Under the pieces are notes generated by a model. The model did not search any database, was not told the origin of the DNA, and worked only from the letters and a program-made list of their open reading frames with translations. Source: JAWKXU01 sp964468045 (GTDB lineage: Bacteria > Pseudomonadota > Alphaproteobacteria > Sphingomonadales > Sphingomonadaceae). From it: 64,000 nt of DNA. The translations under genes and the position numbers were made by a program. The stretch lies in contig CAYXTO010000001.1 in assembly GCA_964468045.1 (NCBI GenBank), positions 310,001 to 374,000 on the forward strand, written 5' to 3'. Below are positions 36,568-44,955 of this stretch, piece after piece. Position 1 is the first letter of the stretch; the number at the start of each line of letters is the position of its first letter.

Positions 36568-36854
36568 CAGGCCGCACTCACGCCGATCTTATCGCCTTCC
36601 TCGAGGAAGTAGGTCTCGACCTGCCCGGCGGGCCAGTATTCGCCATTGGTCCCGTCCGTCGCGGAAGCGCTGATAAGGACATAGGAAGCGGTGTGCGCGG
36701 CAATGCGATACCAGCCATCGGCTGCCAGCGCGCTCGATGCGGCACCATCAGCCACATCCACCCGACTTGCGAGCGCCTTGGTGAGCCCGTCCGCCTTCTG
36801 TCCGCTTGCATCTGCGGCCCGATTGGCTCCGTGAAATGCGAAGGATACAGCCAT
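36567..36854 (-). CDS. Small structural protein of the fibre block
   Basis: The 95-residue product (AVSFAFHGANRAADASGQKA, then WYRIAAHTASYVLISAS and a C-terminal ETYFLEEGDKIGVSAA) looks like a single small beta domain, probably a virion surface or fibre accessory protein. The start overlaps the preceding stop as TAATG and the end overlaps the next start as TGATG. The longer open frame upstream is a shadow of the membrane-protein gene. Confidence 0.55.
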   Translation of the reverse strand: MAVSFAFHGANRAADASGQKADGLTKALASRVDVADGAASSALAADGWYRIAAHTASYVLISASATDGTNGEYWPAGQVETYFLEEGDKIGVSAA

Positions 36855-37195
36855 TATACACCCCCGTGCTTGTGCGCCTCTTTGGCGCAATGATCGCGCT
36901 GACTGGTCAGCACGAAGAAGATCCAGTCGATCGGCTTGGCGGCGATGCTCGCCCAGCGCTTGCCCAGCAGGACATGGCGGCCGATGATCGACGATATGGT
37001 TTCGCGCGGATCGGGGCGCGTCGGGTAGAGCCCGGGAAGGTGCAGGACACTGGTAGCCGCGAAGGCAATCGCGATGTCGAGCAGTACCCACGACATCCAA
37101 TTTACATCATTCAACCGTTGGAGCGGCGCCCACCAGTGCCGCGCATGGAAGGCCAAGAAGGCCGAGGCGGCGATATAGGTGAGCAGCCAGATCAT
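36854..37195 (-). CDS. Multi-pass membrane protein in the fibre block
   Basis: The 113-residue product has two or three hydrophobic segments (MIWLLTYIAASAFLAFH, WVLLDIAIAFAATSVLHL and possibly IDWIFFVLTS). It could be a holin alternative or an envelope protein expressed with the tail genes. The ATG at 37195 overlaps the upstream stop as ATGA. No family recognised. Confidence 0.55.
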   Translation of the reverse strand: MIWLLTYIAASAFLAFHARHWWAPLQRLNDVNWMSWVLLDIAIAFAATSVLHLPGLYPTRPDPRETISSIIGRHVLLGKRWASIAAKPIDWIFFVLTSQRDHCAKEAHKHGGV

Positions 37196-37815
37196 GGTAG
37201 CAGACCCTCCCAATCGATTTGGGCCGCATCGTGCTTACCCGCCCATGTCGTCGCGGATTTCACAGCCTGCTTGGCTCCCATGCGCCGGCCTTCGATCGCC
37301 GCGCCCAGCTGCCGCCACGCTGCGGCAGTCCCCGCGACCAGTGCGGCCACTGCGGCCACCGTCGAGCCGGTGGCCACGGCTTCGGCCGTCAGGAACGGAT
37401 AGGAGCCTTCCGGATCGCTCTGGTAGGCCAGCGCTTCTCGTTCCTTCTCGACATAGGTTTGCGCCTGGCCGGGAACCGAGGTGATGAAACGCTGGCGGAA
37501 AGCGCCAGCCTCACGATCAATTTGATCCAGCAAGTGTGCTTCAAGCGCGGCGATCTCTTCATTCGTCCGGTCGCGCACCACCCATGGCAGGGTCCACAGG
37601 CCATCGATCAATTCAGGGGATGTCGCAGGTTGCGCCACTTGATCAGCAGACAGGGCAGGCGGCTCCGGCACCTCAACCTCGAAAATCCCGTGCGCGGCAA
37701 GACCGATGGCGGCCGGTGGCCAGCGCATGGCGATAGTGGGGTTCTCGGCCCGAAACTGACCAATATCGTAGGGGAATTCCGCGACCTGGCCATTATGGAT
37801 CTTCACATATTCCAT
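37192..37815 (-). CDS. Tail-fibre-associated protein
   Basis: The 207-residue protein has an N-terminal domain (YVKIHNGQVAEFPYDIGQFR, then GIFEVEVPEPPALS) similar to the DUF4376/fibre-assembly type found at the ends of phage fibre operons, followed by a helical Ala-rich part (TAEAVATGSTVAAVAALVAG). Function as fibre chaperone or structural protein is inferred. It begins 1 bp after the preceding fibre gene. Confidence 0.6.
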   Translation of the reverse strand: MEYVKIHNGQVAEFPYDIGQFRAENPTIAMRWPPAAIGLAAHGIFEVEVPEPPALSADQVAQPATSPELIDGLWTLPWVVRDRTNEEIAALEAHLLDQIDREAGAFRQRFITSVPGQAQTYVEKEREALAYQSDPEGSYPFLTAEAVATGSTVAAVAALVAGTAAAWRQLGAAIEGRRMGAKQAVKSATTWAGKHDAAQIDWEGLLP

Positions 37816-37816
37816 G

Positions 37817-38449
37817 TCACAACGCCTTCACGCCAAAGAGAAAAGCGGCCTTGGTTCCTGCAACCACGTTCTTTTGGACAGAAAGTGCGCCGGTGGCGCC
37901 CGCTGCCGCGTTTGCAAGGTAGCTGTGGCCACAGGCGCCATTCGGAGATTTGGTTCGAGATGTGGTCATGACCAGCGAAAAGCCGCTGGGGCCGGTGGCG
38001 AAGCCGCTGTTGTCATCTGAATTTGCGAGCCAGCACCCGCACAAGCCGCCAGCAAGAGTGACGCCGGGCGCGTTGAATGCGCCGGATCCGGATTGCGTGG
38101 CGATAGATCCGGCGACGTCGAACTGCCCCTGCCGGATGCACAGGATTTGACCGACTGCGGCGGCCGTGTTGCTGGACCGCGTGAACGAATAGGACGAGCT
38201 GCCGTTGTGGTAGCGATATTGCAGTCCGACACCCGGCACAGCCCCCTGATCGAGAGCCTCGGCCCAACCGCTGCCCGTCGACCAAGTTTCCGTGCCGCCA
38301 GAACACAGCAGGGCAATCAGCAAGTCGCCGTTCTGCGCATTCGCGTGCTTGCTGATCGTCAACGAAGTGCCCGTCGTCGCGGAATCATCGGTGGCGCCGA
38401 TCAAGAAAGGTTCGTTGCCGGTGGCAAGGAGCATCCTGCGCTGGAACAT
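37817..38449 (-). CDS. Putative fibre or tail-tip protein
   Basis: The 210-residue product is rich in Gly, Ser, Thr and aromatic residues with alternating beta-strand pattern (GDLLIALLCSGGTETWSTGSGWAEALDQG; YRYHNGSSSYSFTRSSNT). It overlaps the long fibre gene as TGATG. The composition fits a virion surface or fibre protein; no enzymatic motif is seen. Confidence 0.6.
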   Translation of the reverse strand: MFQRRMLLATGNEPFLIGATDDSATTGTSLTISKHANAQNGDLLIALLCSGGTETWSTGSGWAEALDQGAVPGVGLQYRYHNGSSSYSFTRSSNTAAAVGQILCIRQGQFDVAGSIATQSGSGAFNAPGVTLAGGLCGCWLANSDDNSGFATGPSGFSLVMTTSRTKSPNGACGHSYLANAAAGATGALSVQKNVVAGTKAAFLFGVKAL

Positions 38450-39537
38450 CAGCCGTGATCCCCGAGCAGCCAGTATTCATAGGCCGAACCGCGATAGCGA
38501 ATGCCGATGCTGGTCCATCCGGACGTCTTGAGCGCCCCCATGGTGCCGTTCCCGGTGCGCACGGTGCCGGCCGGAAGTGTCAGGGTGTACCCAGATCCGT
38601 CGTCGACTTCGACTTCGACCATCTGGCCATTGGTGAAGCCGCTCAGGACGGGGCTCCGGTTCGCCCCCAGTGTCACGCGCTGATAAGGGCCGTTGGCGGG
38701 CGTGATGACAAAGGCCGCGCCATCCGTGATGACGTACGGCACCGGCTCTACCGGCGTTCCAACGAAAGTGGGGGTCGTAAGTGTCGCGTTGGTGATGTTC
38801 CCGCCGTTGATCGTCGGCGAGGTCAGCGTCTTGTTGATCAGGGTTTCCGAGCCAGCCAGGGTGGCAAAGTCGCCGTCGGTCAATGCAGCGTTGAACTGGG
38901 CGATCGTGCCGGTGATAGTATTGTTGGCGAGCGAGATGCCCTTGTTGATCAGGGTTTCCGAGCCAGCCAGGGTGGCAAAGTCGCCATCGGTCAGGGCGCT
39001 ATTGAAATCCGCGATCGTGCCGACATAGACGAAATCGCCATCGGTCAGCGCCGTGTCGAACTGCGCTTTGGTGCCGGAGATTGTGTTGCTGCCGAGCGCT
39101 ATGGTCTTGTCGGTGATGACCTGGGCGCCTGCTGGCGTCAGGTAATTTCCACCATCTGTCAGCGTGATCGCGACATTCCACGCAGCGAATGTGCCGGATG
39201 AGCCCGGGCCGACGCTGGTGAAGTTGACGGTGATGTCACCCGTATCGCGATCCCATGCCGTGACCTGGCCGATCATATAGTCGGTGACGTCAGCGCTCGA
39301 CGATACGATCAGGAACTGCCCCTCTTCAATGAAGCGGCCACCCTCGACGACGAAGCTCTTGGAGCCCGTTCCGATCGTCATCGACGTGCTGGATTCGGCC
39401 TGGGCGTAGTCGTTCAGGTCAGCATGAAGCTCGTCAAATGCCTGCTCGATCTTGGTGAATTCCGCCGCGATCGGGCGCACCCGGGCCGTGGTGTGCGCGG
39501 CCCCCACCGATCCCGCAGTGAAATAGGGGTTGGTCAT
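38449..39537 (-). CDS. Tail fibre protein with internal 37-residue repeats
   Basis: The 362-residue protein starts with a virion-attachment-like region (NPYFTAGSVGAAHTTARVRPIAAEF) and continues with a repetitive beta-helical middle containing TDGDFATLAGSETLINK twice and related half-repeats, then a C-terminal domain (GYTLTLPAGTVRTGNGTMG). Trimeric beta-helical fibres have this appearance. The repeats are near-identical in DNA. The start overlaps the beta-propeller-like tail gene as ATGA. Confidence 0.75.
   Translation of the reverse strand: MTNPYFTAGSVGAAHTTARVRPIAAEFTKIEQAFDELHADLNDYAQAESSTSMTIGTGSKSFVVEGGRFIEEGQFLIVSSSADVTDYMIGQVTAWDRDTGDITVNFTSVGPGSSGTFAAWNVAITLTDGGNYLTPAGAQVITDKTIALGSNTISGTKAQFDTALTDGDFVYVGTIADFNSALTDGDFATLAGSETLINKGISLANNTITGTIAQFNAALTDGDFATLAGSETLINKTLTSPTINGGNITNATLTTPTFVGTPVEPVPYVITDGAAFVITPANGPYQRVTLGANRSPVLSGFTNGQMVEVEVDDGSGYTLTLPAGTVRTGNGTMGALKTSGWTSIGIRYRGSAYEYWLLGDHG
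38830..38993. repeat. Two near-identical 53-bp direct repeats in the fibre gene
   Basis: The segments 38830-38882 and 38941-38993 differ by a single base and are spaced exactly 111 bp (37 codons) apart; a partial third copy lies near 39027. They encode the repeated fibre unit. Recombination between copies could change fibre length. Confidence 0.85.
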
Positions 39538-41597
39538 CGCTTCATTCTCCGCGGCGAGAAGTGGACCGAGTAGGCTTGCAGGATGTGCGGGCGCTCAAGC
39601 AGCCCGGCTTCGGTGGCGAACACGAAGCTGGCATTGCGGCCGAGCCCGTCGATGTGGCATTCGGCCACGCCTTCCAGCGCGTCGGACCATGAGAATTCAT
39701 CCCAATTGGCGACGTCCCACAGCCCGCCGCCGCCCCGGACACTGAAGCTCTTGCCGTCATCGATCGGCTGATCGGGATCGCCGTAATTGAACTGCGCCAG
39801 AATGCTGATCTGCGCGTCCGATGGGCCCTGCATTTCGAGCGTCACCTTGCGGATCCGCTTTTCCTGCATGGTGGAGCCAAAATGATTGAACGGGGTCATG
39901 CAGGCGGCCGTGATTGGCTCGCCGTCAAAGCTGGTGCCGCTGTCGAGGCGGTAGACGAACCCGTCCTCGTCCCCGACAAACATGGCCTCGCCGTCGTCCA
40001 TTTCGCCAGAGCCGAAGCAGGAGGGCGACAGGCCCAATTCAAACGGGATGGCCTGCGGCTCCTTGCCGCCCATGTAGACGGCGAGGCCCGTGCCATCGTC
40101 CCAGAACAGGCGGTAATGCGACTTGGTCTTGCAGACGATCGAGCCGATGGCCCGCGCGCCCGCAGCGCGCTTCGACTTGAAATACGCCTCGAATTTGCCG
40201 GACAGAGTGCCGGTCTTGAAATTGCCGAACGCTTGGGTGGCGCTCAGGCTGCGCAGACCGCGCCGGTCGATGTAAACCGAGGTTCCCACGCGCTGGGCCG
40301 TGTCGATGTCGGCGCCGGCCTCTTCGGTCAGGGTGTTGAGGACAAAGTCGTTTGCATCGCTGCCTTCCAGGATGGCGATCTTGTTCTCGCCGAAGAAAGC
40401 CACCGCCGTCTCGGTCGCCTGCAGGACGTCGGTAATCTCGGTGCCGAAGCCGATTTCGCCCGCGCCGAGAATGACGGTCCACTGCAGCGGCTCGAGCGTG
40501 CCGGAGAACTGGATCGAGCCGCCGGGGAAGGTGAAGCCGAGATGGTTCTTGATCTCGAAGATCCGCTGCGGCCGATCGTCGGTCATGCCGGTATCGATCA
40601 GGCACATACCTGCGCCGGGAACCAGCTCGAAGCCTTTGCCGGTGCCGTTGCAGCCGTAGAGGCGATACCGATCCGCCGCGCCGTAGAAATTGTGATTGAG
40701 CCAGCGCACCCGGCCGCCCGGCGAGGGATATTGCGCCGTTACCGCTGCCCCGGCTGCCTTGGTGACGCCTCCCACCTGAATATTCTCGGATGCGAATGTG
40801 CCGGTGATCGACTTGATGAACAGCCGGCCGGCTGCATCGCCGCCGCCCCATGTCCCGCTATCGACTTGTACCTGCACCACCACGCCGGTTGCGCCGCTGG
40901 TGGCGCCCGTTACGGTCTGGCCGGGCAGGATTTCGCCAACGCCAGTGGTGAAATTCATGCGATAGACGGCGCCAACCTCGACCCATCCCGCAGTCGTTGC
41001 CCTGTGGCAGACCAGTTTGGTGGCGCCAGCATCGTCGCGCCATGCATAGACATCGCCGGAATGCACCGCGACCCCGCGGACGGGGCCTGAGCCGGGAACG
41101 GCGGCGATCAAGGCGCGCTGGCCCGCTTGCGCTGCCAGCAGCCAGGTCTGATAGAGATCGTCGCTCGGTGCATCGCCCTCGACCGCCAGACCATTGACGG
41201 TGGCGTGTGGCGTGCCGCTGACATTCAGCGCCTCGTTGTCCTGAAAGGTGCCGATGAGATTGACCAGCACCAGGGTTCCTGCGGCATCGACACCCCATGT
41301 CCCGCTCACATCATGGGGATCGACAATGACCTGACCTGTCGCTCCCGAGGTTGCGCCGGTGACAGTATCGCCTTCCGCGATCTCGACGATGCCGCCATCA
41401 AAACTCAGCAGGTGGAATGTCATCGCCGAGGGAGCGGTGCGCCCGTCGAAGCGCTCATATCCTTCCACGCGGCCATAGCCTTCGGCCAGCGGCTCGTAAT
41501 TCAGGCCATAGATCAGGGCTTCCGGCGCAACCGCCAGCGCAGCGCTGTTGGTGTCCAGCCCACCCTGCATGGCGTAGGTGCGGACCGACTGCGCCAT
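39534..41597 (-). CDS. Large tail protein (propeller-like; DNA-stabilisation or tail-knob type)
   Basis: The 687-residue product begins QGGLDTNSAALAVAPEALIYGLNYEP and is built of repeated beta segments (GATSGATGQVIVDPHDVSGTWG, GATSGATGVVVQVQVDSGTWGG). Position after the head-tail adaptor and before fibres matches the gp10-type packaged-DNA stabilisation or tail-tube proteins of podoviruses. The assignment is by position and composition, not by a confirmed family. Start ATG 41597 overlaps the adaptor stop as TGATG. Confidence 0.65.
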   Translation of the reverse strand: MAQSVRTYAMQGGLDTNSAALAVAPEALIYGLNYEPLAEGYGRVEGYERFDGRTAPSAMTFHLLSFDGGIVEIAEGDTVTGATSGATGQVIVDPHDVSGTWGVDAAGTLVLVNLIGTFQDNEALNVSGTPHATVNGLAVEGDAPSDDLYQTWLLAAQAGQRALIAAVPGSGPVRGVAVHSGDVYAWRDDAGATKLVCHRATTAGWVEVGAVYRMNFTTGVGEILPGQTVTGATSGATGVVVQVQVDSGTWGGGDAAGRLFIKSITGTFASENIQVGGVTKAAGAAVTAQYPSPGGRVRWLNHNFYGAADRYRLYGCNGTGKGFELVPGAGMCLIDTGMTDDRPQRIFEIKNHLGFTFPGGSIQFSGTLEPLQWTVILGAGEIGFGTEITDVLQATETAVAFFGENKIAILEGSDANDFVLNTLTEEAGADIDTAQRVGTSVYIDRRGLRSLSATQAFGNFKTGTLSGKFEAYFKSKRAAGARAIGSIVCKTKSHYRLFWDDGTGLAVYMGGKEPQAIPFELGLSPSCFGSGEMDDGEAMFVGDEDGFVYRLDSGTSFDGEPITAACMTPFNHFGSTMQEKRIRKVTLEMQGPSDAQISILAQFNYGDPDQPIDDGKSFSVRGGGGLWDVANWDEFSWSDALEGVAECHIDGLGRNASFVFATEAGLLERPHILQAYSVHFSPRRMKR

Positions 41598-42283
41598 CAG
41601 CACAGCTCCACGCGGTCGGTGTAATCGAACACCATACGGGACAGGATCGCGCGGTATTCATCGCGGGCGCGACCGAAGGCTTCGCCGGCCTCGTCGTCGC
41701 CCTGAAGCAACATCAGCGCGCGCCAGACGATGGCCTGGTGATATTCCTCATCGATGTAGGGCTCGTCGGCGTCGAGCGTCAGAACCTGGATGGAGCGGCG
41801 ATACCACCCGCGCAGGACATAGGCCTTATCCGGCTTGGGGCCGATGCGCAGGGCGCGATCTTGCTGTTGCAGGGCAACGTGCAACGGCCGCGTCGCGTCG
41901 TGAGTGCCGACGTCATACCGGGACATCCACTCGCGGTAATCCACCGTGCGCAAGCGGCTTTCATCGGCCTGTCCGATCGCCGGATCATAGATGGTGAAGG
42001 CCCGATAGCCATCCGCGTCCTGCTCCCAACCGCCGAAATCCGAGATGTCCAGATCGGCCGCACTGTAGCTGGTGCCATTGATGGTCAGGGCATGGGAGAA
42101 TTGCTTGCGACGGAAGGTCCAGTCTCGCCGGTCGCGCTGGATCATCTCCCACGCCTGCCGGGTCCAGGCGACGATCTTCTCCTGACGGCCGACAGCGCCG
42201 GTCACGGTGCCAAGCCGTTGGGCCTGGCTGACCGTGCCGGATTCCCGCTCGACGTCGTTCACCAGGGAGAGGAATGTCGCCAT
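41597..42283 (-). CDS. Head-tail adaptor protein
   Basis: The 228-residue product begins ATFLSLVNDVERESGTVSQAQRL, the typical start of podovirus adaptor (tail accessory) proteins, and continues with IVAWTRQAWEMIQRDRRDWTFRRKQF and a C-terminal helical part ending FDYTDRVELC. It should sit under the portal and connect to the tail knob. The ATG at 42283 is chosen because it starts the conserved region 5 bp after the upstream stop. Confidence 0.75.
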   Translation of the reverse strand: MATFLSLVNDVERESGTVSQAQRLGTVTGAVGRQEKIVAWTRQAWEMIQRDRRDWTFRRKQFSHALTINGTSYSAADLDISDFGGWEQDADGYRAFTIYDPAIGQADESRLRTVDYREWMSRYDVGTHDATRPLHVALQQQDRALRIGPKPDKAYVLRGWYRRSIQVLTLDADEPYIDEEYHQAIVWRALMLLQGDDEAGEAFGRARDEYRAILSRMVFDYTDRVELC

Positions 42284-42288
42284 GACGA

Positions 42289-42906
42289 TCAGGCCGCCTG
42301 CGGAAGATTGCCCTGAAAGCCGTCGCTGGTGGCCGCGCGCCACTGCTCGACATGCTTGGGGTTGGCGTGTCGGGTGACATTGAAGGGATAGGAATGCACT
42401 TCCTGCCATTCCTTCATCGGCATCTTGGTGTGCGGATTGATCTCGTCGGTCTCGACCGCCTGGTTTTCGCGTGCGTGGTCAAGCGCCTCGAAAACCCGGT
42501 AGGGAACGACGTGCTCAACGCCACGCTCCATGCGCCAGACGTCACCGCTGACACTGACCGTCACGATCTTGGCCCGCGTCTTGTCCGTGGTCATATCGAT
42601 CTTGAGAGCAACCTTGGGGTCGTTCTTGTAGTGCATGATGTTCGTGGGATCGATCGGGGCCCAATCGCCCTCATCGCCTGCGGCTGCGACCTTCGCCGCC
42701 GCCACTTCCCGGGCCGAGGGCAGGGCTTCGCCGGGCTTGATCTTCGGCACTTCCTTGCAGTCAGGTTCCACCGCGAGGATCTTGCCGCGCAGGGTATTGG
42801 CATTGGCGCCATGCGGGATTTCAATCCCGTGCTTGGTGACGGCGTAATGCTTCAGGGTCGCATAATCCGCCTCTTCCATCGGGATCATTTCAGGGGAATT
42901 GTCCAT
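42289..42906 (-). CDS. Unknown virion-module protein
   Basis: The 205-residue soluble protein contains YATLKHYAVTKHGIEIPHGANANTL, a possible small helix-extension-helix domain, and a beta-rich second half (VTVSVSGDVWRMERGVEHVVPYRVFEAL). It lies between the capsid-associated genes and the adaptor, and is therefore likely to take part in head completion, but no family is recognised. Confidence 0.6.
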   Translation of the reverse strand: MDNSPEMIPMEEADYATLKHYAVTKHGIEIPHGANANTLRGKILAVEPDCKEVPKIKPGEALPSAREVAAAKVAAAGDEGDWAPIDPTNIMHYKNDPKVALKIDMTTDKTRAKIVTVSVSGDVWRMERGVEHVVPYRVFEALDHARENQAVETDEINPHTKMPMKEWQEVHSYPFNVTRHANPKHVEQWRAATSDGFQGNLPQAA

Positions 42907-42945
42907 GTCGTGTTACCTCGTCTGGGGGATGGAGGGACGCGCGCC

Positions 42946-43431
42946 TCAGGCCGCGCGCCGTGCCTCGATTGCGGCGGTGATGTCCTTGACGGTCATGTCC
43001 TCACTGGCGTCGACGCCTTCGTCTGCCGCGATCGCGAGCAGTTCGGCCTTGGTCTTGCCCTTGAGGGACGGCGGGTCTTTCGGGAGCGAGCCGCCGGGAT
43101 TGCCGTCGTTGTCGCGATCGAGCGGATTGGACGCGCCGGCATTATCGGCGGCGCCAGCAGAGCCCCCCGACTCGCCAGCGCCGCCGTCACCGTTCCCGCT
43201 GTCGCTGTCAGCGGCCGGCGTCTCGTCATCGGCGCTCGGGCCGGAAATGAATTCGACGGCATGCCCGCTGTCGCGCAGCGCCTCATAGACCTCGCTGGGG
43301 TAGGTCAGTGGCTTGCTGTAGCAGAGGGCATATTTCTTGCCGTTCAGGTCCAGCGCCGGGCAATATTCGAGGTGTCCGGCGTCTGCGGGGGGATGGATGA
43401 TGAAGACGGTTTCCGTGATTTCCTTGGCCAT
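42946..43431 (-). CDS. Virion-module protein with C-terminal HeH/SAP-like domain
   Basis: The 161-residue product has an N-terminal beta domain (TVFIIHPPADAGHLEYCPALDLNGKKYAL), a long Asp/Gly/Ser-rich linker and a C-terminal helix-extension-helix-like motif (LKGKTKAELLAIAADEGVD, then MTVKDITAAIEARRAA). HeH or Rho-N-like domains bind nucleic acid or other proteins in several phage head-completion proteins. The exact job is unknown. Confidence 0.6.
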   Translation of the reverse strand: MAKEITETVFIIHPPADAGHLEYCPALDLNGKKYALCYSKPLTYPSEVYEALRDSGHAVEFISGPSADDETPAADSDSGNGDGGAGESGGSAGAADNAGASNPLDRDNDGNPGGSLPKDPPSLKGKTKAELLAIAADEGVDASEDMTVKDITAAIEARRAA

Positions 43432-43502
43432 GATCCGGCCTCCTGTGCCTGGGGGGAAGGGAGGCTGGACGCGAGCAATCGCCCGCGCCCAGCGCGTGAC
43501 GA

Positions 43503-43826
43503 TCAGTTGTCGTAGTTGCGGTACGCGGCGTACCGGAACGTCTTGGCACTCTCGGAAACGGCCGTGCCGACCGAGAATCCCTTCTTCTTCGTGTAATCAG
43601 TCGGGCTGAGCGCGCTGATCCCGTTCGAAGTGATCTTGGAGAACTGCGTCGATGCGTGATTGGCCGACTTCAGAGCATGGCCGGCGGTCATGCCGCTGAA
43701 CCATTCATAGGTCTCGTCGCCGTCCGTCTCGTTCCAGATTCTGACGTAATCGGGTGTGAAGCCGAGCTGCACATCGATCGCCGCGCCAGTGCCGGTATAG
43801 CTGCCGGCCTTGAATTCACCTGCCAT
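43503..43826 (-). CDS. Small capsid-adjacent protein (possible decoration protein)
   Basis: The 107-residue beta-rich protein (AGSYTGTGAAIDVQLGFTPDYVRIWNETDGDETYEWF; KKKGFSVGTAVSESAKTFRYAAYRN) is encoded immediately after the major capsid protein. Such size and place fit a capsid decoration or minor head protein. No family is recognised with certainty. Confidence 0.55.
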   Translation of the reverse strand: MAGEFKAGSYTGTGAAIDVQLGFTPDYVRIWNETDGDETYEWFSGMTAGHALKSANHASTQFSKITSNGISALSPTDYTKKKGFSVGTAVSESAKTFRYAAYRNYDN

Positions 43827-43892
43827 TGTCGTGTTCCTTGTGTTCGCGTGAACCTAAGGGGGCGAAGTCTTGCGACCCGCCCCCGATCAGGA

Positions 43893-44909
43893 TCAGAGGG
43901 CGCTCGCGCCGACTTCGAGACGAGCCATCCAGGTCTCATTGAGACGAACGGCGGTGAAGTAGGACTTCCATCCCACGAAACCGCGCTGGCCCAGCGGATC
44001 GTCCTTGGTCTTCTGGCCCGGGTTGATGACCGAGGGCTCGACCACGACGTTGTTGCCCTTGCCGACCTTCTGGTTCTTGAGCGGCGTGACGCCGAACGCG
44101 TCCTGCCCAAGATAGATGATCGGATAGACGTCAGCCGCAGAGCCGCCCGTCGAGAGCACGGTCGAACCCGGAGTGCCGCCGGCATTGATGATCGGGGACA
44201 GGTCCGGCGAGAGGATGTAGCGGACGTTTTCGACCGCGCCGATTTCCTCCGGACAGAGCGGCTTCATGGTGCCGTACTTGGCAACCGGGACGAAGCCGGA
44301 GAGGCCGCGAATATCCGGTTCCAGATCGGTGTGTCCGAGGGCGACAAAAGCGCCTTCCACAGCAACTGTGCTGATATTTGGCGAGGGCGAGAGCACGGAG
44401 GTAATCCGCTTCGCCTTCGCTGCAGCAAGCGCACGCACCACGGCGCGCTGCTTGTTGAGGCTGATCGCCGTATTCACCGCAGCGCGCGAGGCGCCGTTGG
44501 CGTAATAGACGGAGGTTCCGCCCTTCAGCACGTTGTAGATGACCTGCTCGAGCGTTGCCCCGGCCTGCTCGGCCGATGCCTTCATCATCTCCTTGAGCAT
44601 CGGGTCTTCGTGGGTGTCGTCGATGACGTCGGTCAGGCCATGCACGTCGCCCCACTGCGACAGGGTTGCGGTGACGTCCTCGACGCTCGTCCCGCTCACG
44701 GACGGCGTGACACCTTCCTGCAGCGGCGACGTCAGGGCCGGATAGGGCACCAGACGGCGGAACTTGATGGTCTGGCTCTTATTGAGCGGGATGGCCTTGA
44801 CCTGGCCGAAGCGGGCAAGAACCTGGACCGGCTCTACATGCCGGAGGAATTCAACCTCGGCGTAGGCGGCGGTGCGCGGCGAGATGTCGCCATAATTCGT
44901 GATAGCCAT
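43893..44909 (-). CDS. Major capsid protein, N4-gp56 family
   Basis: The 338-residue protein (ATG 44909, preceded by a G-rich ribosome site) starts AITNYGDISPRTAAYAEVEFL and contains LNKSQTIKFRRLVPYPALTSPLQEGVTP, GLTDVIDDTHEDPMLKEMM and a long C-terminal region ending LNETWMARLEVGASAL. These are signatures of the N4-gp56 family of HK97-fold capsid proteins. It follows the scaffold gene, as expected, and has no maturation protease beside it, fitting a podovirus that uses a separate scaffold. Confidence 0.9.
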   Translation of the reverse strand: MAITNYGDISPRTAAYAEVEFLRHVEPVQVLARFGQVKAIPLNKSQTIKFRRLVPYPALTSPLQEGVTPSVSGTSVEDVTATLSQWGDVHGLTDVIDDTHEDPMLKEMMKASAEQAGATLEQVIYNVLKGGTSVYYANGASRAAVNTAISLNKQRAVVRALAAAKAKRITSVLSPSPNISTVAVEGAFVALGHTDLEPDIRGLSGFVPVAKYGTMKPLCPEEIGAVENVRYILSPDLSPIINAGGTPGSTVLSTGGSAADVYPIIYLGQDAFGVTPLKNQKVGKGNNVVVEPSVINPGQKTKDDPLGQRGFVGWKSYFTAVRLNETWMARLEVGASAL

Positions 44910-44955
44910 TGTCTTGACCCCCATCGCGGGGGTCCAAGACGACGGCCCCGCGGGT

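Noticed and set aside
35725..39537. Diversity-generating retroelement in the fibre block
   Set aside because: No reverse transcriptase gene and no template/variable repeat pair with adenine-directed differences; the repeats seen are plain in-frame fibre repeats.
39882..41090. Long plus-strand frames opposite phage tail genes
   Set aside because: They have no ribosome sites or domains and lie fully inside coupled structural genes.
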